A DNA stretch of 64,000 nt from positions 62,001 to 126,000 of the forward strand of contig NZ_CABVQC010000008.1 of the NCBI RefSeq assembly GCF_902499175.1, in the 5' to 3' direction. The translations under genes were made by a program, and so were the position numbers. Under the pieces are notes generated by a model. The model was not told the origin of the DNA, searched no databases, and was given only the letters and a program-made list of their open reading frames with translations. This document shows, in pieces, positions 26,450 through 35,284 of this stretch. Source of the DNA: Burkholderia aenigmatica. GTDB lineage: Bacteria; Pseudomonadota; Gammaproteobacteria; Burkholderiales; Burkholderiaceae. The number at the start of each line of letters is the position of its first letter. Within the stretch, counting starts at the first letter, position 1.

Positions 26450-27355
26450 TTATGCGCCGGTTTCGACGAAAAACCGTCGTGCGAGCGCGATCTGGTCGGC
26501 ATTCAGGAACGCCGGCGCATGCCCGGTGCCGGGAATTTCCGCCTGCGTCACGTGGCGGCCGCGCTGCACCATCTCGGCGACGGTCTCGCGCGACAACAGA
26601 TCCGACTCGGCACCGCGCACGACCAGCAGCGACGCTTCGGTCGTCTCGACCGCACGCCACAGCGCAGCCTCGCCGAGCGCCGCGAGTTCGGGCGTCGTCG
26701 TCTTGAACGGTTCGGCGATGCGCGGATCGTAGCGCATCGTCCAGTCGCCTTCGGGCAACTGACGCAGCAGCGGCGCGTTGATCTCGCGCCACTCGTCGCC
26801 GGTCAGCGCGCCGAACGGCAGCGACAGCGACGTCAGGTAGTCGACGCCCTCCTGCTCGGTCGCGAAGCGCGGCTGCACGCCGAGATACTCGCCGATGCGC
26901 GTGAGCGAATCGGGTTCGATGCGCGGGCCGACGTCGTTGACGATCATCCGGCGCACCGGCGTACCGGGCAGCCCCGCGAGCGCCATGCCGATCAGGCCGC
27001 CCATCGACGTGCCGAACCAGTCGACCGATTCGGCGCCGGTGCGCGCGATCAGCGTCACCATGTCGGCCACGTATTGCGGAATTGCATAGAGCCGCGGATC
27101 GGCGAGCCAGTCGGAGCGACCGCGCCCGACGACGTCGGGGCACACGACGCGATACGTATCGGACAGCGCCGCGGCGAGCCGGTCGAAATCGCGCCCCGAG
27201 CGGGTCAGCCCGTGCACGCAGACCAGCACGCGCGAATTGGCGGGGTCGCCCCATTCGGTATAGGCGACGTGGTGAAGGCCGGCCGCGCTCGCGCACTGCA
27301 CGCGCCGCTGGCGGGGGATCGAGGAATTCACGGAAGAAGTGGGCATCGGAGGCAT
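26450..27355 (-). CDS. Alpha/beta-hydrolase
   Basis: About 301 residues. VLVCVHGLTRSGRDFD near 44 carries the oxyanion-hole HG, WFGTSMGGLIGMALAG near 112 carries the nucleophile Ser in GTSMGG, and GTGHAPAFLN near 280 carries the catalytic His. The acid is probably in the VRGAESDLLS segment near 250. It is a soluble esterase, lipase or C-C hydrolase relative; the substrate is unknown. The start is the ATG of MPPMPTSS (27355) or the next ATG three codons on. Confidence 0.85.
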   Translation of the reverse strand: MPPMPTSSVNSSIPRQRRVQCASAAGLHHVAYTEWGDPANSRVLVCVHGLTRSGRDFDRLAAALSDTYRVVCPDVVGRGRSDWLADPRLYAIPQYVADMVTLIARTGAESVDWFGTSMGGLIGMALAGLPGTPVRRMIVNDVGPRIEPDSLTRIGEYLGVQPRFATEQEGVDYLTSLSLPFGALTGDEWREINAPLLRQLPEGDWTMRYDPRIAEPFKTTTPELAALGEAALWRAVETTEASLLVVRGAESDLLSRETVAEMVQRGRHVTQAEIPGTGHAPAFLNADQIALARRFFVETGA

Positions 27356-27807
27356 CCTGTCGAACGGTGCGGTGCGACGCGATGACGTGCGCCGGGCCGG
27401 CCCGAAGGGTGGGCGGGGACGCAACCGATTGTAAACCCGTTCCGGATCGCGAGTCGGTTCATCGCGCCCGCAGGCGTTCGAGTCACATCCGGCACCGGCG
27501 AGTCGGGCGTCGTACTGCATGCTCGGCGGAGTAGAAAGAAACCGGCGGGCGGCGACACGCTGCCTCCTCCTCGCGTCCCGCCGTGCCTCGCCCATGCCGT
27601 CGCGAGCGGCGCTTCCGCCAAGCGGTCGCGCGGCCAGCCCCGACGGCTCGGCACCGCGGCGCCGGCCGGCGTGTTACGGAAGCTGCGCAGCGTCGTACCG
27701 ATCGCGAATCCGACAGGAAAAAGATTGCGCGGCTGCACGCACAGCGCCGCGAACGCACCGTCCTCGCGCCGGCTTGCCATGGCCCGAACGTCCCGGCTAC
27801 TTCATCT
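27356..27807. other. Intergenic region with no supported gene
   Basis: About 450 bp of very GC-rich sequence between two minus-strand genes. All three frames are open for long runs on each strand, as happens at this GC content. None shows a ribosome-binding site with coding-like third positions. The hydrolase promoter should be here; TACAAT on the minus strand near 27430 is the only -10-like match. Confidence 0.5.
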
Positions 27808-28716
27808 TCACTTCTGCACGACCGCGCCGATGCTCGCGCCGACCACGCACAGCGTCCCGGCAATCTGCAGCGCCCCCATCGGCTGCGCCAGTACGACGAA
27901 GCCGATCGCCGCCGCGATCGCGGGCTCGGCGCTCATCAGAATGCCGAATGCCGACGCACTCATCCGTCGCAGCGCGATCAGTTCCAGCACATACGGGAAC
28001 AGCGGGACCAGCACCGCCAGATACGCGGCATCGACCAGTTGCCCGGCCGGCAGATGGCCGCCGCTCTGCGCGAGCCCGAACGGCGTCGTCACGAGCGCGG
28101 CCACGATCAGCGACGTGGCGAGCCCCTGCAATCCGTCGAACAGCGTACCGACGCGCTTCATCAGCAGGATGTACGCGGCCCAGCCGAGCGCCGAGCCGAC
28201 CGGAAAGATGAGCGCGGCCGGCGTCGCCACCCACATGCCGTCCCGCCGCGCGAGCAGCAGCACGCCCGTCAGCGCAAGCACCGGCCACACCAGCATCGCC
28301 GGCTTGCGCACGCCGAACGTGGCGACCGCCAACGGCCCGAGGAAGTTGATCGCAACGGCCAGCCCGAGCGGCACGCGCCTGACCGCCGCGAAAAAGCACA
28401 GCGTCATCGCGGCCATCGCACCGCCGAGCGCGATCGCGGCAATCCAGCGCTGCCGGGAATACGTATGGAGCGGCGGCCGCACGACGAGCGCCAGCGCGAG
28501 GGCGGCGAAGCAAAGCCGCAACCAGGTCGTGCTGACCGTGCCGTACTCGATCGTCGCCGGCCGCGACAGCGCGGCGCCGAGTTGCACGCTGCACATCGAC
28601 GCAACGGCAAGCAACGGCGCGACCGCATGCGCAAACGACGGGGCCGCGCGCTCGGCGCCATTCGGTCGTGCGGTGCTCAATTCGTCGCTCATTCGGTCGC
28701 TCCAGATCGTTGACAC
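27808..28716 (-). CDS. EamA/RhtA-like 10-TM exporter
   Basis: A 302-residue inner-membrane protein with two EamA repeats, about ten hydrophobic segments. LGPLAVATFGVRKP and ILMSAEPAIAAAIGFVVLAQPMG (the end-of-repeat glutamate-proline motif) match the RhtA branch that exports threonine, homoserine and related amino acids. The substrate is inferred from family only. An internal ATG at codon 9 (MSDELSTARP) is an equally good start. It is divergent from a LysR gene with about 70 bp between, so the regulator may control it. Confidence 0.87.
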   Translation of the reverse strand: MSTIWSDRMSDELSTARPNGAERAAPSFAHAVAPLLAVASMCSVQLGAALSRPATIEYGTVSTTWLRLCFAALALALVVRPPLHTYSRQRWIAAIALGGAMAAMTLCFFAAVRRVPLGLAVAINFLGPLAVATFGVRKPAMLVWPVLALTGVLLLARRDGMWVATPAALIFPVGSALGWAAYILLMKRVGTLFDGLQGLATSLIVAALVTTPFGLAQSGGHLPAGQLVDAAYLAVLVPLFPYVLELIALRRMSASAFGILMSAEPAIAAAIGFVVLAQPMGALQIAGTLCVVGASIGAVVQK

Positions 28717-28784
28717 GACGATGCTAACCGCGGTCGCACGCTTGATATAAGCTGATAATTCTTATGCTCGCATCAGGAAAATTG

Positions 28785-29723
28785 ATGATCCGCGATCTCG
28801 ACAGCACGCTGCTGCGCACGTTCGTGACGGTGGTCGAAACAGGCAGCGTCAGCGATGCGGCGACGGCGCTGCATCGCACGCAGGCAGCCGTCAGCATGGC
28901 GCTGCGCCGACTCGAGGATGAAGTCGGCCAGCGCCTGCTCGAACGCTCGTCGCGCGGTGTGAAGCCGACGGCGGCCGGCAGCGTGCTGCTGCCCTATGCG
29001 CACCGGTTGCTCGACGTCGGGCTCGCCGCGCGCGCCGCGCTCAATGCCGGCGACATCTCAGGCACCGTCCGGCTCGGCATCCTCGAGGACATCGCCGTCG
29101 GCCATCTGCCGCATGCGCTGCGGCAGTTCGCGGCAGCGTTTCCGCGCGTCGCGCTCGAGATCGTCGTCGATTCGAGCCCCTCGCTGTCGCAGCGGCTCGC
29201 GACCCATACGCTCGACTTCGTCATCGGCGATCCCGCGCTGATCCGGGCCGAACCGCTCGCCACCTGGCGGCATCCGCTTCGCTGGGCCGCCGCACGTGCG
29301 CAGGACGCGCTGCCGCGCGACGAACCGTTGCCGATCGTCGCATTCGGCGGCACGTGCCCGTGGCAGGAGAAACTGTTCACGGCGCTGCGTGAAGCCGGCC
29401 TCGCGTGGCGCGTCGTCTGCACGAGCACGAGCCTGTCCGCCATCCAGTCGGCGGTCGAAGCCGGCCTCGGCGTCGCAGTGCTGCTCGACCGGAACGTGCG
29501 CGGCGACACGATGCACGTGCTCGACCCGCAGGCCGCCGGGCTACCCACACCGCCTGCCGCCGACTTCGGTCTATTCAGCCATGCAGATGCCGGCGACCGC
29601 ACGTCGGCGGCCGCCACGCTGCAGCGCTTCCTGTTTCATGCGTTGCAGCTCGGCTCGCCTGACGCCGACGACGACACGCCGGCAACCGGGCGCAGCGTCG
29701 CCTCGTTGCGGGTCGCCGTCTGA
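28785..29723 (+). CDS. LysR-family regulator divergent from the EamA exporter
   Basis: A protein of about 312 residues. The helix-turn-helix reads LRTFVTVVETGSVSDAATALHRTQAAVSMALRRLEDEVG in residues 8-46. The effector domain follows (near 90-290), with SGTVRLGILEDIAVG at its start. The start is MIRDLDSTLL, with AGGA 8 nt upstream; the frame begins seven codons earlier. Sharing an intergenic promoter region with the exporter is the usual arrangement when such a regulator controls it. Confidence 0.9.
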   Translation: MIRDLDSTLLRTFVTVVETGSVSDAATALHRTQAAVSMALRRLEDEVGQRLLERSSRGVKPTAAGSVLLPYAHRLLDVGLAARAALNAGDISGTVRLGILEDIAVGHLPHALRQFAAAFPRVALEIVVDSSPSLSQRLATHTLDFVIGDPALIRAEPLATWRHPLRWAAARAQDALPRDEPLPIVAFGGTCPWQEKLFTALREAGLAWRVVCTSTSLSAIQSAVEAGLGVAVLLDRNVRGDTMHVLDPQAAGLPTPPAADFGLFSHADAGDRTSAAATLQRFLFHALQLGSPDADDDTPATGRSVASLRVAV

Positions 29724-29771
29724 CGCGTCCGCCGCAACCTCCGGAGCGCCACTGCAGCGGCCCGGAAACGA

Positions 29772-29807
29772 AAACGCCCCGCATGCCTGCCGGCATGCGG
29801 GGCGAAT
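29772..29807 (-). terminator. Intrinsic terminator after scoB
   Basis: CGCCCCGCATGCC (29775-29787) pairs perfectly with GGCATGCGGGGCG (29792-29804), followed on the minus strand by four T. It lies between the converging LysR and scoB genes. Confidence 0.75.
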
Positions 29808-29825
29808 CGCTTCGCGCCGAAAAAC

Positions 29826-30467
29826 TCAGCCCACCGCGCTCACGTCGAGCGGTGCGCCCGTCTTCGCCTTGATCTCGTCTGCGCTCACGCCGTCGGCGAG
29901 TTCGAGGACCTTCAGGCCGTTCGGTGTCACTTCGATCACGCCGAGATCGGTGATGATCAGGTCGACCACGCCGACACCCGTCAACGGCAGGTTGCATTCC
30001 TCGAGGATCTTGTGCTGGTCGCCCTTCGCGACATGCTCCATCAGCACGACGACGCGCTTCACGCCAGCGACGAGATCCATCGCGCCACCCATCCCCTTGA
30101 TCATCTTGCCGGGGATCATCCAGTTCGCGAGGTCGCCCTGCTTGCTGACCTGCATCGCGCCGAGGATCGCGAGGTTGATGTGGCCGCCGCGGATCATCGC
30201 GAACGAATCGGCCGACGAGAAGATCGACGAGCCCGGCAGGGTCGTGACGGTCTGCTTGCCGGCGTTGATGAGATCGGCGTCGACTTCGTCTTCGGTCGGC
30301 GACGGACCGATGCCGAGCAGGCCATTCTCCGATTGCAGCCACACCTCGACGCCTTCCGGCACGTGGTTGGCAACGAGCGTCGGCAGGCCGATGCCGAGGT
30401 TCACGTAGAAGCCGTCCTGCAGTTCCTTCGCCGCGCGCGCGGCCATCTGGTCACGATTCCAGGCCAT
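29826..30467 (-). CDS. scoB: 3-oxoacid (succinyl-CoA:acetoacetate) CoA-transferase subunit B
   Basis: A 213-residue beta subunit. With subunit A it moves CoA from succinyl-CoA to acetoacetate, opening ketone-body or polyhydroxybutyrate breakdown. The sequence [12 protein letters not shown] near 24 and the catalytic glutamate in [10 protein letters not shown] near 47 are visible. A strong AAAGGAG site precedes the ATG, and it follows scoA after one base, so the two are translated together. A related 3-oxoadipate transferase is the main alternative. Confidence 0.93.
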   Translation of the reverse strand: MAWNRDQMAARAAKELQDGFYVNLGIGLPTLVANHVPEGVEVWLQSENGLLGIGPSPTEDEVDADLINAGKQTVTTLPGSSIFSSADSFAMIRGGHINLAILGAMQVSKQGDLANWMIPGKMIKGMGGAMDLVAGVKRVVVLMEHVAKGDQHKILEECNLPLTGVGVVDLIITDLGVIEVTPNGLKVLELADGVSADEIKAKTGAPLDVSAVG

Positions 30468-30468
30468 G

Positions 30469-31173
30469 TCAGTCTCCTTTCGCGCGTACGACGCGTTGTT
30501 CGATGCGTTTTTCGGGCGTCGCGTTCAGCACGATGCGCTGCACGAAAATCCCCGGCGTGTGGATATGGTCCGGATCGAACTCGCCGTTCTCGACGATCTC
30601 CTCGACCTCCGCAACGGTGATCTTGCCGGCCATCGCGCACATCGGGTTGAAGTTGCGCGCGGTGCGGCGAAAGATCAGGTTGCCGGACTTGTCGGCCTTC
30701 CAGGCCTTCACGAGCGCGACATCGGCCGTCAGCGACGGCTCGAGCACGTAGTGGCGATCGCCGAACTGGCGCGTTTCCTTGCCTTCCGCGATCACCGTGC
30801 CGTAGCCCGTGTTCGTGAAGAACGCCGGGATGCCCGCACCGCCCGCGCGCAGCTTTTCGGCCAGCGTGCCCTGCGGCGTGAATTCGAGTTCAAGTTCGCC
30901 GGCCAGGTACTGGCGCTCGAACTCCTTGTTCTCGCCGACGTACGACGAGATCATCTTCTTGATCTGGCGCGTTTCCAGCAACAGGCCGAGGCCGAAGCCG
31001 TCGACGCCCGCGTTGTTGCTGATGCAGGTGATGCCCTTGACGGCCGAATCGCGCAATGCCGCGATCAGCGCCTCCGGAATCCCGCACAGGCCGAAGCCGC
31101 CCACCGCGAAGGTCTGTCCGTCGCGGACGATCCCTTCCAGCGCGGCAGCCGCGCTTGGATAGACTTTGTTCAT
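30469..31173 (-). CDS. scoA: 3-oxoacid CoA-transferase subunit A
   Basis: A 234-residue alpha subunit. The CoA-binding segment [13 protein letters not shown] is near residue 24, and [14 protein letters not shown] and [14 protein letters not shown] follow in the conserved order. It is the first gene of the scoAB operon and diverges from a PAS-LuxR regulator gene across 224 bp. The pairing and length match bacterial SCOT enzymes. Confidence 0.93.
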   Translation of the reverse strand: MNKVYPSAAAALEGIVRDGQTFAVGGFGLCGIPEALIAALRDSAVKGITCISNNAGVDGFGLGLLLETRQIKKMISSYVGENKEFERQYLAGELELEFTPQGTLAEKLRAGGAGIPAFFTNTGYGTVIAEGKETRQFGDRHYVLEPSLTADVALVKAWKADKSGNLIFRRTARNFNPMCAMAGKITVAEVEEIVENGEFDPDHIHTPGIFVQRIVLNATPEKRIEQRVVRAKGD

Positions 31174-31397
31174 CTGTTGTCCCTTCCTCTATGGAAACCA
31201 GCGAAACCGGTTCACGCGCCCACGTGGCCCGCAAGCCCGCCGCATCATTCTATGCATGCACGGCGATGCCTGCGTCGAGGCGCGCTGTTTTTATGTCGCA
31301 GCCAACCGCCGCGAGATGCCTGAAAGGGTACGATGCGGCGCGGATGCGGCACAATACGCAAAAATACATAAGCATTTGCCATCGTCTGCCCGCGTCC

Positions 31398-31943
31398 ATG
31401 ACCGCCCTCGATTACCAGACCGCCTTCCACCTTGCGCCGCTCGGCCTCGTCCTGTCGCGCGACCGCGTGATCGAGGACTGCAACGACGCGCTCGCGTCGA
31501 TCTTCCGCTGCGTGCGGGCCGACCTGATCGGGAAATCGTACGAGGTGCTCTACCCGTCGACGGACGAATTCCAGCGAATCGGCGAACGCATCGCGCGCGT
31601 GATGGCCGCGAACGGTATCTACTCGGATGACAGAATCATGAAGCGCGCGGATGGCGAACTGTTCTGGTGCCACGTGACGGGCCGCGCACTCGACCGCACC
31701 GCGCCGCTCGCGGCGGGCGTCTGGACCTTCGAGGACTTGAGTGCGACGCGCCGGGTCGCCGTGGAACTGACCCCGCGCGAGCGCGAGATCGCCGCGCAGC
31801 TCGCGACCGGCAAGACCAGCAAGCAGATCGGGCGCGTGCTCGACATCAGCTCGCGCACGGTCGACATCTACCGCGCGCGGCTGATGCGCAAGTACGGGAC
31901 CAACAATACGCCGGAGCTGCTGCAGCGCCTGCTCGGGCAGTGA
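31398..31943 (+). CDS. PAS-domain LuxR-type transcriptional regulator
   Basis: A protein of about 181 residues. Residues 1-110 form a PAS fold (YQTAFHLAPLGLVLSRDRVIEDCNDAL) likely to bind a small ligand. The C-terminal LuxR helix-turn-helix reads LTPREREIAAQLATGKTSKQIGRVLDISSRTVDIYRARLMRKYG. No receiver or autoinducer domain is present. It lies divergent from scoAB, so control of that operon is a reasonable inference. The start is the ATG of MTALDYQ; ATGs upstream in frame lie in weakly coding sequence. Confidence 0.88.
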   Translation: MTALDYQTAFHLAPLGLVLSRDRVIEDCNDALASIFRCVRADLIGKSYEVLYPSTDEFQRIGERIARVMAANGIYSDDRIMKRADGELFWCHVTGRALDRTAPLAAGVWTFEDLSATRRVAVELTPREREIAAQLATGKTSKQIGRVLDISSRTVDIYRARLMRKYGTNNTPELLQRLLGQ

Positions 31944-32048
31944 ATGACGGCTCCCGGATGACAATCGGCCGCGCATGGCGGCCGATTCGGGAAACAACGG
32001 GCATCGCGTGCCGCCGGCGCCCTGGCGCCGGCCTCGCCGTATCGACGC

Positions 32049-32480
32049 TCAGCCGACCTTCGTCGCGAGCGCACGCTCGATCGTGTCGCGCAGCAACTGG
32101 GGCAGCGGCACCGACTTGCCGAGCGCGTAGTCGACCCACACGCAGCGCGCATTGCCGCGCGCATAGACATGCTGCGGATCGTCGGCGCGCGTCAGCTCGA
32201 AACCCGTGTCGAAGCTGCTACGACCGGGTTTCGCAGCCGACATCTTCGCGATCACGTCGCCCGGATAGTGCAGTTGCTTCAGAAACTCCATCGACGCCGT
32301 GACGATGACGGGCCCCTGCCCCTCGCCGTTGCCGCCGGCAATGCCGAGCTCCTCGAACCACGAGATCCGTGCCTGCTCCATGTAGCGGAAATAGACCGTG
32401 TTGTTCACATGGCCGAACGCATCCATGTCGCCCCAGCGGATCGGCATCGACATCTCAAAAACGGGGGAATAATCGCTCAT
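32049..32480 (-). CDS. Hotdog-fold acyl-CoA thioesterase (4HBT/YbgC type)
   Basis: A 143-residue thioesterase. IRWGDMDAFGHVNNTVYFRYMEQAR near residue 14-38 holds the catalytic Asp and the HVNN motif of the 4-hydroxybenzoyl-CoA/YbgC family. It hydrolyses acyl-CoA thioesters in the cytosol; chain length is not clear. It is 32 bp downstream of an SDR gene in the same direction, suggesting a short operon. Confidence 0.9.
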   Translation of the reverse strand: MSDYSPVFEMSMPIRWGDMDAFGHVNNTVYFRYMEQARISWFEELGIAGGNGEGQGPVIVTASMEFLKQLHYPGDVIAKMSAAKPGRSSFDTGFELTRADDPQHVYARGNARCVWVDYALGKSVPLPQLLRDTIERALATKVG

Positions 32481-32512
32481 TGCAGTCTTCTTTGTTGCTG
32501 AATGTCATCCGC

Positions 32513-33301
32513 TCAGGCGAGGCCGAAGCCGTCGTCGGCGGAGATAATCGAGCCATTGATGAACTGCGACTCGTCGGCCGCGAGCAGCAACAACAGCCCG
32601 TCGAGATCCTGCGGCTTGCCGACGCGCCGGCGCGGCAGCATCGACTGCAGCTTCTGGCCCTGCTCGGTTTCCCACAGGTAATGATTGATTTCGGTATCGA
32701 TATAGCCCGGACAGATCGCGTTGACGTTGATCCCGTGGCGCCCCCACTCGAGCGCCATCGCACGCGTCATCTGCACGACCGCGGCCTTGCTCATCGCGTA
32801 CAGCCCGATCTGCGGGAACACGCGCAGCCCGGCCACCGACGCGATGTTGATGATCCGGCACGGCGGCTTGCCGTTGCCGCTCCCGTTCGCGCGCATGATC
32901 ATTCGCTTCGCGACTTCCTGCGCGACGAAAAACGCGCCGCGCGTGTTGGTGTCGAATACGAACTCGAAATCGGCCGGCGTCACGTCGACGAGCTTCTGCA
33001 TCGTCGACACGCCCGAGTTGTTCACGAGGATGTCGATCGTGCCGGCCTCAGTCTCCGCGTGCGCGACCGCCGCCTTGATGCTCTGGACGTCGGTGACGTC
33101 GAGCGACACGACGTGCGCGGCGCCGCCCGCCGCCTCGATCTCGGCACGCAGTTCCTTCAGGCGCTCAACACGACGGCTTGCGAGCACGACCTTCGCGCCG
33201 GCCTGCGACAGCACTTGCGCAAAGCGCTGCCCGAGGCCGCTCGACGCGCCCGTGACCAGCGCAACCTTGCCTTCCAGATTGATCGACCGACCCATTTGCA
33301 C
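32513..33301 (-). CDS. SDR-family oxidoreductase
   Basis: A 262-residue Rossmann enzyme. VALVTGASSGLGQRF near 13 is the NAD(P)-binding glycine motif, ILVNNSG near 90 is the NNAG-type motif, and the catalytic Ser and YxxxK lie in INIASVAGLRVFPQIGLYAMSK near 150-170. CPGYIDTEIN near 200 is the usual PG motif. Its place beside a thioesterase and divergent from Etf-QO suggests fatty-acid or acyl-CoA metabolism. The substrate is not known. A start at the second ATG (MGRSINL) is possible. Confidence 0.9.
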   Translation of the reverse strand: MQMGRSINLEGKVALVTGASSGLGQRFAQVLSQAGAKVVLASRRVERLKELRAEIEAAGGAAHVVSLDVTDVQSIKAAVAHAETEAGTIDILVNNSGVSTMQKLVDVTPADFEFVFDTNTRGAFFVAQEVAKRMIMRANGSGNGKPPCRIINIASVAGLRVFPQIGLYAMSKAAVVQMTRAMALEWGRHGINVNAICPGYIDTEINHYLWETEQGQKLQSMLPRRRVGKPQDLDGLLLLLAADESQFINGSIISADDGFGLA

Positions 33302-33358
33302 TTCCCCTTTCGATGTCGTTTCGCCGCCACGGACAGTACGGCCCGAGCGGCATTACCC

Positions 33359-33385
33359 TAGCACGAAAATAGAACGATCGTGCTA
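33359..33385. promoter_or_regulatory. Putative TetR-type operator
   Basis: TAGAACGATCGTGCTA (33370-33385) is a 16-bp palindrome with one mismatched pair, centred on ACGATCGT. A second half-site, TAGCACGA (33359-33366), is the exact reverse complement of TCGTGCTA at its right end. Such palindromes are typical of TetR-family sites. It lies between the divergent SDR and Etf-QO genes and could control both. No TetR gene is nearby. Confidence 0.5.
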
Positions 33386-33473
33386 ATCTAGCCGCATGCT
33401 GTTGCGGCAAGCGTTTCGTTTCGCAGACAATACGCTCCCGAATAAAAGCATTCTAACGGTTAGAGGAACGCCC

Positions 33474-35147
33474 ATGACCCCCGCAAGCCTCATCGAGCAA
33501 TACGGCCCGCGCGAATCGATGGAATACGACGTCGTGATCGTCGGCGGCGGCCCCGCCGGGCTGTCGGCGGCGATCCGGCTCAAGCAGCTGGCCGCCGAGA
33601 AAGGCACCGAGATCGGCGTGTGCGTGCTCGAGAAGGGTTCCGAGATCGGCGCGCACATCCTGTCGGGCGCGGTGATGGACCCGCGCGCGATCAACGAACT
33701 GTTCCCCGACTGGAAGGAACGCGGTGCACCGCTCGACGTCGAGGTGACGGAAGACCGCTTCCTGTTCCTGTCCGAGAAGGGCGCCGTCACCACGCCGAAC
33801 TGGGCGCTGCCCGCCAACTTCCAGAACCACGGCAACTACGTGATTTCGCTGGGCAACGTCACGCGCTGGCTTGGGGCACAGGCCGAGGCCCTGGGCGTCG
33901 AGATCTTCCCCGGCTTCCCGGCCGCCGAGATCCTGTACAACGACGACGGCTCGGTGAAGGGCGTCGCGACCGGCAACATGGGCGTGGGCAAGGACGGCGA
34001 GCCGACCGAGAACTTCCAGCTCGGCATGGAGCTGCACGCGAAGTACACGCTGTTCGCCGAAGGCTGCCGCGGCCACCTGGGCCGCCAGCTGATCTCGAAG
34101 TTCAAGCTCGACGCGAACGCGGATCCGCAGGCTTACGGGATCGGCATCAAGGAGCTGTGGGAGATCGACCCGGCGAAGCACAAGCCGGGCCTCGTGATCC
34201 ACACGGCCGGCTGGCCGCTGAAGTCCGATACGTACGGCGGCTCGTTCCTGTATCACATGGACAACAACCAGGTGGTGGTCGGCTTCGTGGTGGGCCTCGG
34301 CTACACGAACCCGTACCTGTCGCCGTTCGAGGAATTCCAGCGCTACAAGACGCACCCGTCGATCCGTGCGTTCCTGGAAGGCGGCAAGCGCGTGTCGTAC
34401 GGCGCGCGCGCGATCACCGCGGGCGGGCTGCTGTCGTTGCCGAAGACGGTGTTCCCGGGCGGCGCACTGATCGGCGACGACGCGGGCTTCCTGAACGCAT
34501 CGCGGATCAAGGGCAGCCACGCGGCGATCAAGACCGGCATGCTCGCGGCCGACGCCGCATTCGACGCGGTGCAGGCCGGCCGCCAGAGCGACGAGCTCAA
34601 CGCCTATCCGGACGCCTTCAAGCAGTCGTGGCTGTACACGGAGCTGTATCGTGCGCGCAACTTCAAGCAGTGGATGGCGAAGGGGCTGTATCTCGGCACG
34701 CTGATGGTCGGGCTCGAGCAGAAGGTGATGGGTGGCAACGTGCCGTGGACGCTGCACCACAAGCATGCGGATCACGAGATGCTGAAGCCGGCGTCGCAAT
34801 GCGAGCCGATCGAGTACCCGAAGCCGGACGGCAAGCTGACGTTCGACCGGTTGTCGTCGGTGTTCATCTCGAACACGAACCACGAGGAGAACCAGCCGGC
34901 GCACCTGACGCTGAAGGATGCGAGCGTGCCGGTGAACGTGAACCTGCGTACGTACGCGGGGCCGGAGGGGCGCTTCTGCCCGGCGGCCGTGTACGAATTC
35001 GTGAAGAACGACGACGGCAGCGACCGCCTGGTGATCAACGCGCAGAACTGCGTGCACTGCAAGACCTGCGACATCAAGGACCCGACGCAGAACATCGTGT
35101 GGGTCACGCCGGAAGGCGGCGGCGGACCGAACTACCCGAACATGTAA
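33474..35147 (+). CDS. Electron transfer flavoprotein-ubiquinone oxidoreductase
   Basis: A protein of about 557 residues that passes electrons from ETF, reduced by acyl-CoA dehydrogenases, to ubiquinone at the inner membrane. It has an N-terminal FAD site (YDVVIVGGGPAGLSAAIRL near 17) and a C-terminal 4Fe-4S site with CPAAVYEF, then the Cys cluster NCVHCKTCDIKDPTQNI. ARAITAGGLLSLPKT is conserved in the family. The start is MTPASLIEQ, with GAGGAA 8 nt upstream; the frame is open 26 codons further. A terminator follows. Confidence 0.96.
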   Translation: MTPASLIEQYGPRESMEYDVVIVGGGPAGLSAAIRLKQLAAEKGTEIGVCVLEKGSEIGAHILSGAVMDPRAINELFPDWKERGAPLDVEVTEDRFLFLSEKGAVTTPNWALPANFQNHGNYVISLGNVTRWLGAQAEALGVEIFPGFPAAEILYNDDGSVKGVATGNMGVGKDGEPTENFQLGMELHAKYTLFAEGCRGHLGRQLISKFKLDANADPQAYGIGIKELWEIDPAKHKPGLVIHTAGWPLKSDTYGGSFLYHMDNNQVVVGFVVGLGYTNPYLSPFEEFQRYKTHPSIRAFLEGGKRVSYGARAITAGGLLSLPKTVFPGGALIGDDAGFLNASRIKGSHAAIKTGMLAADAAFDAVQAGRQSDELNAYPDAFKQSWLYTELYRARNFKQWMAKGLYLGTLMVGLEQKVMGGNVPWTLHHKHADHEMLKPASQCEPIEYPKPDGKLTFDRLSSVFISNTNHEENQPAHLTLKDASVPVNVNLRTYAGPEGRFCPAAVYEFVKNDDGSDRLVINAQNCVHCKTCDIKDPTQNIVWVTPEGGGGPNYPNM

Positions 35148-35154
35148 TTGCCGA

Positions 35155-35184
35155 AGCGCGCCGCCACGAGCGGCGCGTTTTTTT
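35155..35184 (+). terminator. Intrinsic terminator after Etf-QO
   Basis: CGCGCCGC (35157-35164) pairs with GCGGCGCG (35170-35177) and runs into seven T. Confidence 0.85.
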
Positions 35185-35196
35185 GGCTGCCGCAAA

Positions 35197-35233
35197 CGAA
35201 ACGGGGCGCTGCTTCAAGCAGCGCCCCGTTTTG
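35197..35233 (-). terminator. Intrinsic terminator after aroC
   Basis: AACGGGGCGCTGC (35200-35212) pairs perfectly with GCAGCGCCCCGTT (35218-35230). It can act in both directions but sits on the 3' side of aroC, about 50 bp after its stop. Confidence 0.75.
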
Positions 35234-35284
35234 CATGCTCCGCACCCCTGCCGGGCGAGACGCGCTGCGCCACGCCCGCTTGTG

